64,000 nucleotides of DNA from Trichosanthes cucumerina (GCA_036507285.1 CM071839.1:57730184-57794183); one strand, 5' to 3'; shown: positions 11,096 to 21,578, counted from the stretch's first letter. Translations and numbers: made by a program. The notes: a model not told the origin generated them from the letters alone.

Positions 11096-11140
11096 TAGCT
11101 AAAGACGTTAAAGAAAGCGCTTCTTGGGAGGCAACCCAAG
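11096..11140 (+). repeat. Hairpin motif, copy 1 (upstream of gag)
   Basis: A 45 bp sequence starting TAGCTAAAGACGTTAAA and ending with the stem-loop CTTGGGAGGCAACCCAAG (6 bp stem, 6 base loop). It is repeated with one difference at 12529-12573. A long pyrimidine-rich tract, a CAG and the gag ATG follow within 95 bp. Confidence 0.85.
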
Positions 11141-11234
11141 TTTTATGTTTCATGTCTTTATTTTTTGTTTTATTTTCTAGTTCCTTTTGTTTTTTTTTTT
11201 TGTCTAATTTCTTTCTTTTTGTTCCTCCAGGTGT
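11141..11234 (+). promoter_or_regulatory. Pyrimidine tract and splice-acceptor-like site before gag
   Basis: The tract is strongly T-rich, contains a CTAAT branch-point-like site at about 11203, and ends TTCCTCCAG just before GTGTATG, five bases before the gag ATG. This is how a plant intron 3' end looks. If used, it would remove the upstream ORF from gag mRNA. This is inference from sequence alone. Confidence 0.45.
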
Positions 11235-12520
11235 ATGCCCAAGGGGAGAGCTGCAGATTTTCACCCTTTTGATCTTGAGATCGAGAGGACTGTGAGGAGA
11301 CTCCTAAAGGAAAAAGAGCGAGAACCTCGAAATGGTTGATTAGGAGCTCAAATCAATAACCCTAAACCTATCGAGGAGTATTTCCAACCTGTTTAATTCT
11401 CGAAGCAGCCGAATAGTCCATACCCCTATAAATGCTAATAACTTTGAACTTAAGACAGGGGTTGATACAAATGGTTAGGGAAGGTGCTTTCAGAGGCTTA
11501 GCCACAGAAGATCCTAACTCTCATCTTCAAAATTTCTTAGAAATATGTGGTACATTTAAAATGAATGGTATCTCTGCTGATAGTATTCACTTACGTCTCT
11601 TTCCTTTCACTTTGCAGGGTAGAGCCAAAGAATGGCTAGGGTCCCTTCCCTCAGGTAGTATCACTTCCTGGGAGGAATTGGCCCAAGCCTTCATGACCAA
11701 ATTCTTCCCACCTGTGAAGGCTACGAAGTTAAGGACTGAAATTGGCACATTCAGGCAGCAGGAGGGAGAGCAGCTATTAAAGGCATGGGAAAGGTACAAG
11801 GACATGCTCATGAGGTGCCCACAGCATGGCTCCCCAGATTGGCTTCAGGTACAACTGTTTTATAATGGACTGGAAGGTAAGACCATGACCATTCTTGATG
11901 CCACTGCTGGAGGGGCTTTCATGGCGAAGACTATACCAGAAGCACGTGCCCTCCTGGAGGAAGTGTCAACCGCCAGCTACCAGCAGACAATGACAAATCT
12001 AAGCCAGTAGCTGGACTGTATCAACTTGATGAGGTAACTTCTCTTAGATCTCATATGGCCTCACTCACTCACGCGCTGAATAATTTTGCAGGATCACCAC
12101 AGACAAGGATGTCCTCTCAATGCTCCCAGCCTAATGGAGAATCCACTATGGAGCAAATACACTACCTGAGCAACAAAAGCAACAACTATGGAGGAAACCA
12201 GAAACAGAATAACCTTCCAACACATTACAATCCAGGTTTGAGGTATCGTGAGAATTTCTCTTATGCTAACAACAAAAATGTATTGAATCCTCCTACAGGG
12301 CATGCTTCTACATCATAGAGAAAACCATCTCTAGAAGACACATTGCACTCCTTCATAGCTGAATCCAGAAGTCGATCCAACCAGCTGGAGAATGCAATCA
12401 CTAGTTTATCTGGTATAGTGACCAGCCATGAAGCTGCAATAAAGAATATAGAGACCCAGATTGGCCAAATGTAAATATCACTTCAGGCACTGCAAGTAAG
12501 GAAAGAAACACCTTGAGGGA
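11235..12520 (+). pseudogene. Athila-type gag with degraded zinc knuckle
   Basis: Seen: ATG at 11235 begins MPKGRAADFHPFDLEIERTV, matching the gag start near 60743, and meets a stop at about 11337. A long open frame at 11432-12010 carries the retrotransposon gag domain: HLQNFLEICGTFKMNGISAD, LFPFTLQGRAKEWLGSLPSG, SWEELAQAFMTKFFPPVKAT, LLKAWERYKDMLMRCPQHG. It continues at 12055-12318 and, past a stop, to 12520 (NQLENAITSLSGIVTSHEAA). Known: this family packages element RNA. Where related gags have a CX2CX4HX4C knuckle, this copy reads CSQPNGESTMEQIHY, with only the first Cys left, so RNA binding by the knuckle is lost. No protease follows. Confidence 0.85.
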
Positions 12521-12528
12521 GTACAGTC

Positions 12529-12573
12529 TAGCTAAAGACGTTAAACAAAGCGCTTCTTGGGAGGCAACCCAAG
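12529..12573 (+). repeat. Hairpin motif, copy 2 (downstream of gag)
   Basis: 44 of 45 bases match 11096-11140, including the CTTGGGAGGCAACCCAAG stem-loop. As with copy 1, a T-rich tract, an AG and an ATG follow. Confidence 0.85.
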
Positions 12574-12683
12574 CTTTACTTACTTCTGTTTTTCAGTCTT
12601 TAGCTTGCTTTAGTTTGTTTTTAGTTGTTCTTCAATTCTTAGTTTCTTTATTAGTTTGTTGTTTTGCTTTGTAGGTTGTGAAG
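12574..12683 (+). promoter_or_regulatory. Second pyrimidine tract with splice-acceptor-like AG
   Basis: About 100 bp rich in T, ending GCTTTGTAG at 12674, then GTTGTGAAG and an ATG at 12684. The layout copies that before gag at 11141-11234. Function is inferred only. Confidence 0.4.
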
Positions 12684-12857
12684 ATGTCTTTCTTCATTCA
12701 AATCCATGCTCCCAGTCTGAGGAACTCCAACACACATGCTTTGGCTATCCAAGGAACTCAGACAGATCTCCATAACTCAAGACAGTATTATTCACTCTTA
12801 CCCTTATACTTAATTTGTGCTTATTTCTGCAAACATTGGGGACAATGTTTAGTTTAA
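12684..12857 (+). CDS. Short ORF of 57 codons after the second hairpin cassette
   Basis: The ATG nearest the second acceptor-like site opens MSFFIQIHAPSLRNSNTHAL and stays open to TAA at 12855-12857. I do not recognise the product and there is no second copy in the window to test conservation. It overlaps an internal purine tract (12852-12868) at its end. It may be a remnant or chance. Confidence 0.25.
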   Translation: MSFFIQIHAPSLRNSNTHALAIQGTQTDLHNSRQYYSLLPLYLICAYFCKHWGQCLV

Positions 12858-12868
12858 GTTTGGGGGTG
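12852..12868 (+). other. Internal polypurine-tract-like sequence
   Basis: TTTAAGTTTGGGGGTGG matches the true polypurine tract at 13720-13735 (TTTAAGTTTGGGGGTG). It lies 870 bp upstream of the 3' LTR and could act as a second plus-strand start or mark an old duplication. Confidence 0.6.
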
Positions 12869-13719
12869 GGATGTTGTGTATTTGTTGTGATTGTCCTGAG
12901 TATGTGCTGAATTGTTGATTGATCTTTTGCATAAGTATGATCATGATAGCCTAGGATGAGATGTAATTGGAAATTCTTGTGATTCTGCTGAAACTTGAGA
13001 GCATGACATGAAATTGAGTTAATTTAAAAAATTTCTTGAGTTTTTCCTTCACTATTATGCACATAGCATGTGTTCCTGTAGTTTTGAAATGCTTAGAACA
13101 AAGTTATTAGGCTCAGAAGTTTGATGTCACTTCGATAGGTCCGAGAACCGATTTGAGAGTTAAAGCTGCAGGATAGGGTGAATGACAAATATGAAGTGCA
13201 TGATCTGTGTATTATGTGCATTATGTGAAAGAGTTTTTGTTTTTGTTGTTTGTGTGTTTAAAAAAAAAAAAAAATCGTGAGGGCAAAAAGAGCTACCTTC
13301 ACTGTGATCAGTTAGGCCACTCATTGAGCGAGTGCTCTGGGTAAGGGTCCCTGCAGTGGATGTGTGAAAGCTAGTGTCCTTGCACAAAAAAAAAAGTGAT
13401 CACCTGCTGAGAAAAGTTATTTAATTCTTGAATGTGGAGAGGCTCAAAGATTAGTAATTAAGACCAGTGTAGGCGGAAGTTGAATGGAGAACCTAATAAA
13501 GTTGATCTGGGCTTAGTAAAAATGAAGGGAACATAGGCCAATCACACACACACATGTAGGAACACATAGGAAAAGTTTTAAATTACTTGCTGAAGTATTA
13601 TGTTTGAATGTTTCCTGTGATTACTAGATTTTCTCTTAAATCTTTGAGGTTTGAATCAAATGTATGTTTAAGAACAATCTAATATCTAACTTTGTTTTTG
13701 CTCGAGACTAGCAAAAGTT
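12869..13719 (+). other. Non-coding 3' internal region of the non-autonomous element
   Basis: No protein-coding frame and no homology to pol seen. The only features are an A-tract at 13259-13274, a shorter one at 13386-13394, and a CA-rich run near 13541-13554. This is where an autonomous element would keep its 3' untranslated or env-like region. Confidence 0.6.
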
Positions 13720-13735
13720 TAAGTTTGGGGGTGTT
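13720..13735 (+). other. Polypurine tract of the non-autonomous element
   Basis: TTTAAGTTTGGGGGTG followed by TT and the LTR start TGATAGCAC. Typical of Athila/Tat elements. Confidence 0.85.
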
Positions 13736-15169
13736 TGATAGCACACAAAATGTGTTATCCTTAGGCTTAATTATTGCTAGTTTTATGATGATTTCAGGGC
13801 TTTTACGTGTTTAATTCGTTCAATTTCAGGTTAAGAGCTTGAACGGAGCTATTGGAGATAAATTGGATCACTCGGGATAAAAACGAGGCTATTTGGAGCT
13901 AAAAATAATACCAATTGGAAGAGAAAGGACCAATCCAAGCATGATGACCCAAGGTGATGGCGTTGCAACGCTGTCTATAGCGTTGCAACGCCGAATGTGT
14001 TGATTAAAGGCGTTGAAGACCCCAAGCGATAGCGTTGCAACGCTGCCTAGCAGCGTCGCGATGCTATCTCGATAAGGAAGCGCACATGAAGAAGCGCACA
14101 ACGGGCGTTGCAATGCTGCCTTGCAGCGTTGCAACGCCAGATCGATAAGAAGCGCGCACGTTAGTGTAGCGGCGTTGCAATGCTTCCCTCAGCGTTGCAA
14201 CGCCATCGACTGTTTCCTTATTTACCACGCGTTTAGGGTACAACGTTGCAATGCTGTCCCTAGCGTTGCAACGCTGCACCGATGATGCTTATAAATAGAA
14301 CATTATGCATTGTGTAAAAGGGGGAGCCGAATTTGGTAGATTTTCCACCCTAATTTTGAAATACACTTTGTAAGAAGAGAGAAGAGAGCATTTTTGGGAG
14401 CCAAAGCATTCGTGGAAGTTCGAGATCGAAGACGGGAGCTCAGAGACGAAGGACCGGCATTGACACATAAGTTTAATTTCCTTTTCTTTCAAATTGTAAT
14501 AGCATTCTAAGACGTTTTCTACATGTTTAGCTTGGTTTTCATGTGATTTAGAGTAGCTAAATGTTGTAGTTAGGATTTGATTTGCTTATTAAGACTTCTT
14601 TGCTATGTATTGAAGTATATTTTGGTCTTTATTTTTGGCAATTCATTCTTAATTTCATTTATATCTTTGGTTTAAGTGGACTCGAGAGAAAAAGCTTAAA
14701 TAACAAGGTTGTCAAAACCCTCAGAATTCTGGCATGAGAATGACTTAGAAGTTTAAGGGAAACACATAAAAAAGTTGCTTAATGTCGTGCATGCTTAGAT
14801 TTTATATGGAGACTATGGGATTTATTGTATGTGCGAGGCTCTTGAGAGATCGAGACACTTTCTTGAGTAATTTACTTCTTGTTTATAAATTCATCTCATT
14901 TATTCATTGCATGTGTGATTAAGTATTGAGTTGCAAGGTCAATTTCCTTTAAATGTATCAATTTGTGTCTCCACATGTTTGTTTGTCTTTAATTCTTGTT
15001 TCACCACCTATCCATGTTATGTTTCTTTAGCTAAAATTGAGAATTAGTATCTTAGTAATTAATTAATCTAGAAACACATTCCTGAGGACGATACTTCGAC
15101 TCATAAATCAGTATACTAAAACTTGACCCGTACACTGCGGTATTGCAATATCATAAATATTACGCAACA
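13736..15169 (+). repeat. 3' LTR of the non-autonomous Athila/Tat-type element
   Basis: TGATAGCACAC to ATTACGCAACA, 1434 bp. Six perfect GCGTTGCAACGC palindromes lie at 13960, 13980, 14032, 14126, 14192 and 14263, with further near-matches in between. Confidence 0.92.
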
Positions 15170-15174
15170 AGAGT
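15170..15174. repeat. Target-site duplication AGAGT, right copy
   Basis: Pairs with 8687-8691 across the element. Confidence 0.93.
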
Positions 15175-17319
15175 ACATGGATTTAAAATTCCAGAACTAT
15201 ATGATAGAACATGAAATTACATCTCAAATCTCAGCTCCCGGTACACCACAACAAAATGGTGTATCGAAAAGGTGAAATAGAACCTTGTTGGACATGGTTT
15301 GATCAATGATGAGTTATGCTCATCTCCCTAGTTCCTATTGGGGTTACGTCGTGAGATCTGCAGTATATACATTTTGAACAATGTGCCCTCAAAAAGTGTT
15401 TCTGAAACACCTTTTGAACTCTGGAAAGGACGTAAAGGTAGTTTATGTCATTTCAAAATTTGGGGTTGTCCAGCACATGTGCTTGTGACAAATCCAAAGA
15501 AGTTGGATTCACGTTCAAAATTGTGCCTATTCGTAGGCTACCCAAAAGAAACAAGAGGTGGTTTATTCTATGATCCTAAGGAAGATAAGGATTTTGTGTC
15601 GTCATAAGGGACCACAAACCAAAAAGTAAAGTAGTGTTGAGTGAGTTAGACGGAACAATAGCCTGAGTATGCCTCGACGTAGTGGGAGGGTTGTAACACA
15701 GCCTGACTGTTACATGGGTTTATCTGAAGCCCAAGTTGTTATACCAGATGACAACTGGGAGGATCCATTGACTTATAATCAAGCAATGGTTGACAAAGAC
15801 AAAGATAAATGGGTCATAGCCATGGACCAAGAAATGGAGTCTATGTACTTCAATTCTGTTTGGGATCTTATAGATAAGCCTGATGGGGTAAAACCTATAG
15901 GTTGTAAGTGGATCTACAAGAGAAAGCGTGGTGTAGATGGGATGGTGCAAACCTTTAAAGCTAAACTAGTAGCAAAGGGTTATACCTAGGTTGAATGGGT
16001 TGACTATGAGGAGACCTTTTCACCTGTTGCTATGGTAAATTATATTCGTATCCTACTTGCCATTGCTGCATATTATGACTATGAGGTATGGCAAATGGAT
16101 GTAAGACACCCTTTTTGAATGGCAATCTTGAGAAAAACATCTACATGGACCAACCCAAAGGGTTCATTGAACCAGGACAAGAGCAAAAGGTTTCAGGCTT
16201 AAAAGGTCAATTTATGGACTGAAACAAGCCTCTTGGTTCTGGAATATAAGATTTGATAAGGCAATCAAATCTTATGGTTTTGACCAGAATGATGATGAAC
16301 CTTGTGTCTACAAGAAAATCATCAATAGTTCTGTCGCATTCCTAATTCTCTATGTGGATGATATCCTACTCATTGGGAATGATGTAGGTTATCTTACTGA
16401 CATTAAGGATTGGCTAGCTATGCAATTTCAAATGAAAGATTTGGGTGATGCACAATTTATTCTTGGGATCCAGATTGTCCGGAACCGCAAGAATAAAACA
16501 CGAGCCTTGTCTCAAGCATCTAACATAAACAAAGTGTTGTCAAGGTTTAAGATGCAAGTCTCCAAAAAGGGCTTGTTGCCTTTTAGACATGGAGTCCATT
16601 TGTCTAAGGAACAATGTCCTAAGACACCTCAAGGAGTTGAGGATATGAGACAGATTCCTTATGCATCAGCTGTTGGGAGCTTGATGTACGCCATGTTTTG
16701 TATTAGGCCTGACATCTGTTTTGCAGTTGGAATGGTCAGTAGGTATCAATCCAATCCCGGACTTGAACACTAGACAACGGTTAAAATATTCCATAAGTAT
16801 CTTCGGAGAAGAAGGAACTACATGCTTGTGTATGGGGCTAAGGATTTGATCCTTACAGGATACACGGATTCTGACTTTCAGACAGATAAAGATTGTCGAA
16901 AATCTAAATCAGGGTTAGTATTTACTCTAAACGGAGGAGCTGTAGTATGGCGAAGCGTCAAGCAAGGATACATCGCCGATTCCACCATGGAGGCAGAATA
17001 TGTAGCAGCTAAAGAGGTCGTTTGGTTAAGGAAATTCATGCTAAATTTGGAAGTTGTTCCAAATATGACTTTGCCCATCACGATGTATTGCGATAACAGT
17101 GGTGCAGTTGCAAATTCGAGGGAACCCCGAAGTCACAAGAGGGGAAAGCACATTGAGCGGAAGTATCATCTCATCCGGGATATCGTGCATAGAGGAGACG
17201 TTATTGTCACGAAAATAGCCTCTGAGCACAACGTTGCTGATCCTTTTACAAAGGCTCTCACGGCTAAAGTATTTGAGAGTCACCTAGAAGGTCTAGGTTT
17301 ACAAGTCTTCCCCAACTAA
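15175..17319 (+). pseudogene. Copia pol: integrase end, RT, RNase H (broken)
   Basis: Seen: the integrase tail at 15338-15607 (SVSETPFELWKGRKGSLCHF, KLCLFVGYPKETRGGLFYDP), the RT start at 15669-15989 (WVIAMDQEMESMYFNSVWDL, GCKWIYKRKRGVDG, LVAKGYT), an RT active site LYVDDILLIGND at about 16348, LGIQI, then RNase H to 17319 (TGYTDSDFQTDKD, VVWRSVKQGYIADSTMEAEY, SHKRGKHIERKYHLIRDIV, ASEHNVADPFTKAL). Known: this is the TNT1-94 type of Ty1/copia pol. Several frame breaks and stops (for example after LVAKGYT, and at 16771) inactivate it. Its left part is at 8572-8691. It ends 105 bp before the 3' LTR. Confidence 0.92.
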
Positions 17320-17408
17320 GGCAAGTGGGAGTATTTTGTACAAAGGGTTTAAATGCCCTACTTTATTGTATTTACATTACTGTAATGTTATAGTACTCCA
17401 CAAGCTTT

Positions 17409-17424
17409 AGGTCAAGTGGGAGAT
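17409..17424 (+). other. Copia polypurine tract
   Basis: AGGTCAAGTGGGAGAT sits directly before the LTR start TGTTGGG. The same string precedes the LTR at 34177. Confidence 0.85.
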
Positions 17425-18994
17425 TGTTGGGATTTATGCCCTAAAACTTGTGTAATTTTGATCAAAGAAATAAAGAGTTATTTGTTTTGATAAAATTACA
17501 GTCTTGTTTTAGAAATTCAATAAACTAAGCTCCAAGGTTATAACATATGTCTTGATAATATATATATCTTGAACATCAGTGTAGTGGACACTGTTTGGAT
17601 TGTGTTCAAGAATATAACCTAAATGGTCTATGGTATAAGAATAAGGTTGGAAACCATATTCTGGTAACACCGTGGATTCGACCCACTTTGTAATTAATCC
17701 AACTCATTCATGTAGTTGACATGCGAGTGGGGGCATCCTGTATGAAGAGTTCATACAAGACTGGACCGCAAATTATTAGTCTAACCAGTGTAACACCGTT
17801 AACAGGATAAGACTAGTCATTTATAGATGGTCATTAGTGACTCGACTCAGAATCTCGAGCAAGTTAAGAACTCCCCTTTATAGGGGTTTGTCCTTAGACT
17901 AGTATGGGTGAGAGTGGCACAGAGCTGGCCACTCTCAATAAGCCTACCTTCCTCGGGGACGAGAACCTCGTAGGTAGTTGGGAACTTAAGCTGTGCAAGA
18001 TGGAATTCACTCATTCCTACACTAAGGAATTAGATAGATTGTTCCCTTAAAAACTGACTCCAGGTCTTGAACAACGGGGCCCCGCCCTCTATGAGGGTAT
18101 GAGTCTATGGTAGGACCTTCGACTTGTTGTTCATTAGAGGATCAGTGGTGCTTAAGGAACAAAGAGGTAATCATAGGGGTAAAACGATAATTTGACCCAA
18201 CTCTGATCACGAACAACCTGTGAAGGGTCAACTCATGGTTAATGACTATATTAGTTGACACAATATTATCGACAGTGTGGAGAGTGCAGCTACAAGTCTA
18301 TAGTGGAGTGACTTGTAGTTAATGAATACTGATTAACTGGATCAAAGTGTTTGATCAGTTAATCTCATATCATTGGAGCTCATGAACTGTAGGTCCATTA
18401 GGACCCTCCGTTGGCTCAACATGGTAATATTTAGGGTAAAAAGTTAGGAATGAAATTAAAGTGTTCAATTTCACACATGAGGTGTTATATCAATTATATA
18501 TGATATAATTGATATAATATATAGTTTTAATGTGAATTAGATTCACATATAAACCATATACTAATGAGAGAATAAAGGAAGGGTATGATGGTCATTTCCA
18601 TCCTATTTCCTTATATATATGGTTGCATGAGATGCAACTAGGTGAAGACATTGTGTGTCATTTGGTTGTGTTGTTGGAAAGGTTCCAAAACACAATCTCT
18701 CTCTCTCACAACACCACATCTCACCTAAAGGGAACCCACCTTCCTCCATCACCTAGAGAACAACGGAGAAGATCCGGTGGTAGTGTTAGTAATCTCTTGG
18801 GTTCGTGTTGCTGAGTTTGTAGTAATGGGAGAAGGAGCACTTGAAGAAAGGTTCTTCAAAGGTAATATTTCTTGCTGTCAATATTATATCTATATGCTTA
18901 ATCTAGGTAGAATTGTTCTTGAATGTAATCTTTGTAACTAAATTGAGAACGCGCGATTAACAATCGCTTCTGCTGCGGGATTCGATTCCCTTCA
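17425..18994 (+). repeat. Copia 3' LTR, family A
   Basis: Starts TGTTGGGATTTATGCCC and ends GGATTCGATTCCCTTCA, 1570 bp. The same family occurs at 34177-35741, 35742-36596 (partial) and 55809-57364 (inverted). The conserved central blocks lie at about 17715-17740 and 18175-18270. A short ORF at 18623-18814 is not conserved as protein. Confidence 0.9.
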
Positions 18995-19192
18995 TCAGAA
19001 AGGTTGTCTTGACATCTATTTGCCGTACTTCATAGTCAAAATATGCAGCAATGGCAAGAAGGATCCGAATAGACTTGATCATGGCAACATGAAAAAAAGT
19101 TTCTCCCTAGTCAACACCTTCTCGTTGGTGTAACCCTTTGTCGCGAGTCTAGCCTCGAAGGTCTATACCTTCCCATCTACACCTCGTTTTCT
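18995..19192 (-). pseudogene. Copia RT fragment, antisense
   Basis: Plus-strand text AAGGTTGTCTTGACATC and onwards matches the antisense RT at about 41425-41600. Read on the minus strand it covers the stretch from the RT N-terminus (KRG to KARL-type region) to WQMDV. It is cut on both sides by LTRs, and is probably the host site into which the family A copia inserted. Confidence 0.75.
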
Positions 19193-19515
19193 TGTTGGGA
19201 TGTATGTCCAAATCTCGTATATGTTTGTAACATTCCTTATTGAAATCAATAAGAGTTATTTTTTCATCACTTTATGTCTCACATAGTTACAAACTTTATC
19301 CAATAAACTAAGCTCCAGGGTCATTGAATTATGAGAGAACTGGAACTTGAATGGTGTGTAGTGGACACACAGGGAGGATCACGTTCGAGTTTATGACCCG
19401 AACGGTCTACAGTATACGGATAGGGTTGGAGACCTAATCGTGGATACGCTGTGGATGCGACCCGCTAAATTAGAATTAAGACCAATTGAGATTGTTTGCT
19501 CGTTCCCGAGTTTTA
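19193..19515 (+). repeat. Copia LTR fragment, family C
   Basis: Starts TGTTGGGATGTATGTCC and follows the family C LTR for about 320 bp (compare 63290 onward), then breaks near the phrase TGCTCGTTCCCGAG. Confidence 0.75.
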
Positions 19516-19736
19516 GGACATAAACCCCAACAGTTCAAGTCCTTGAGACACTACTTAAGGGAACATTCATCTACTTACCCTTATGTCAGGAAGGAATGAA
19601 TTCCATCTTGCTAGGTTAAGTCCCAAACCGCCTGTTCGGTCTTGTCCCCAAGAAGGTAGGCGTATTGAGTCGGTGTCTCGGGCCACTCTCACCCATACTA
19701 GTCAAAGGACAATCCCTCGCAAACAGGAGTTCATAA
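19516..19736 (-). repeat. Antisense copia LTR scrap
   Basis: TTTTAGGACATAAACCCCAA is an inverted LTR start. It is followed by antisense LTR middle sequence like 39390-39600 (CACTACTTAAGGGAACATTC). Two joins within 220 bp show a rearranged or gene-converted junction. Confidence 0.6.
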
Positions 19737-21578
19737 TGAAGAAATTTTGAATTCCCGCAGCGGAAGATGGTGTGAAACGTCGTTGATCCGTTGTGTAATT
19801 CCTATCTTAAAATTGAATCTATCTCATAGATCCTAGGCTAAACATGCAAAGAAGAAGAAGTAAACAGTAAGTAATAGATACTAACCTCTTGAAGAACTCT
19901 TCTTCAACGTTTTCTCCTTCTCCGATCACGATCTCTCTCGATCCAACGTTCTCCTCGAACACGAACCTCGATCCGAACAGCAAGACACTTCCAAAACGTC
20001 TTCTCGGTTGTTCTCGAGAGGTTGAGGGAGAGTAGGTGGGACTCCCTTTGGTTTTGGGTGAGGAGAAGTTGTAGAGAGAATTGAGAGAGAATGAGAGAAA
20101 GCCTTTTTGCTTTCTTTGGATGAAAATCCAAAAAATGGCAAATGGCACACCAAAGGCTTCTTGCAAAGTCTTTAAATACTATTGTGTGATGGAGTTAAAA
20201 CCTCCACCAAATCACAATTTTACCACAATCATATAATATACAAATCACATTTGCATATTATATAATATAAGGTATCTCATACCTTATTATACAAATCTCA
20301 TTTGCATAGATGTGGAATTATAAATTGAATCACATTCAATTTAATTTCTCCAAATAGCACTAATTAATCAATTAGGCTATACTATAGTTTATTATGAATC
20401 TCATTCACATCAAACTATATATTATGTCATCTATATCTCATATAAATGACATAAATACCCAAATAATGAATTTGAACACTTCAAATTCACACCAAACTGT
20501 AAACCCTCAATTTGTCCAATTTTAGCCAACCGAGGGACCTAATGGACCTACACGTGACGAGCTCCAATGATCCGAGACTAACCTGTCAAACTCTTTGACC
20601 CGGTTATTCAACATTCATTAGCTACGGTAACACTCCACTAAAGCCCGTAGCTGCACTCTCTTCACTGTAGGACAAGTTGTGTCCATCGATATAACCAATA
20701 CCCATGAGTCGACCCTTCACAGGTTGTTCGTAGTCACAGCTGGGTCAAATTAACGTTTTACCCCTGTGTCTACCTCTTGCTCCTTAAGTCCCACTGCTCC
20801 TCTAATGAACAACTACGTTGCATGGTCCAACCATAAACAACAACCCTCTCAGGCCAATGAGAGAGTGGGGCCCCGTTGTTCAAGCCCTTGAGACAACACT
20901 TAAGGGAACAACCCCTTTAGTTTCCCTAAGTCGGGAACGAGTGAATTCCTTCTTGCGTAGTCAAGTTCCCAGCTCCCCACGTGGTCCTGCCCCTGAGAAG
21001 ATAGGCATATTGGGGGAGCAACAGTGGCCACCCTAACCTGTACTAGTCAAAGGACAGAGCCCCGCAGACAGGAGTTCGTGACACGCTCAGGATTAAGGTC
21101 GAGTCACTAATGGTCATCTACGAATTTATTAGCTCTATACTGTTAACGGTGTTACATCAGTAAGTCTAATAATTCATGGTCCGGTCTTGTACAATCTCAT
21201 TGCACAGGATGCCCCCACTCGCATGTCAAGCACATGAACGAGTCAGATCACCTCGTTTGTATCTAATACAAAGCGGGCCGCATCCACAGTGTATCGAGGA
21301 TTAGGTCTCCAACCCTATCCATATCACGTGACCGTTCGGGTCATTAACTCGAACGTGATCCTCCCTGTCTGTCCACTACACACCGTTCAAGTTCTTAGTT
21401 CTCTCATAATACAATGACCCTAGAGCTTAGTTTATTGGATTAAGTTTATGAAAAATGCGAGACACAATGTTTAAATAAATAACTCTTATTTATTACACAA
21501 TGTTGAAATAAATAACTCTTATTCATTTACAACTTTGAATATTACAAACTACACGAGATGAGGACATACATCCCAACA
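19737..21578 (-). repeat. Copia 3' LTR, family C (inverted)
   Basis: Starts TGAAGAAATTTTGAATTCCC on the plus strand and ends ACATACATCCCAACA, 1842 bp. It is the inverted counterpart of 42019-43867. Confidence 0.88.

Larger units (their letters stand above)
8692..15169 (+). mobile_element. Non-autonomous Athila/Tat-type gypsy retrotransposon, complete
   Basis: Seen: two LTRs (8692-10078 and 13736-15169), a primer site TGGCGCTGTTGTCGGG, an unknown ORF, a degenerate gag, long non-coding DNA, a polypurine tract, and a perfect AGAGT duplication. No protease, RT, RNase H or integrase is present. Known: a TGGCGC primer site and the AAGTTTGGGGGTG polypurine tract are typical of Athila/Tat elements. 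Pol must have come from another element, so this is a LARD-like or TR-GAG-like parasite. It is nested in copia integrase. A second copy of its 5' end is inverted at 57365-59766. The LTRs differ by many substitutions and indels, so it is not recent. Confidence 0.92.

Noticed and set aside
17425..18994. A host gene promoter or 5' exon at the 18623-18814 ORF
   Set aside because: The same sequence follows other family A LTR copies (about 35396 and 36300) in different frames; it is LTR sequence.
19819..20166. 115-codon minus-strand ORF (and overlapping frames) near the end of the inverted family C LTR
   Set aside because: It lies in the LTR and is not kept in the sense copies at about 43430-43770 as the same protein. 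Several frames are open at once, typical of low-stop-density DNA.
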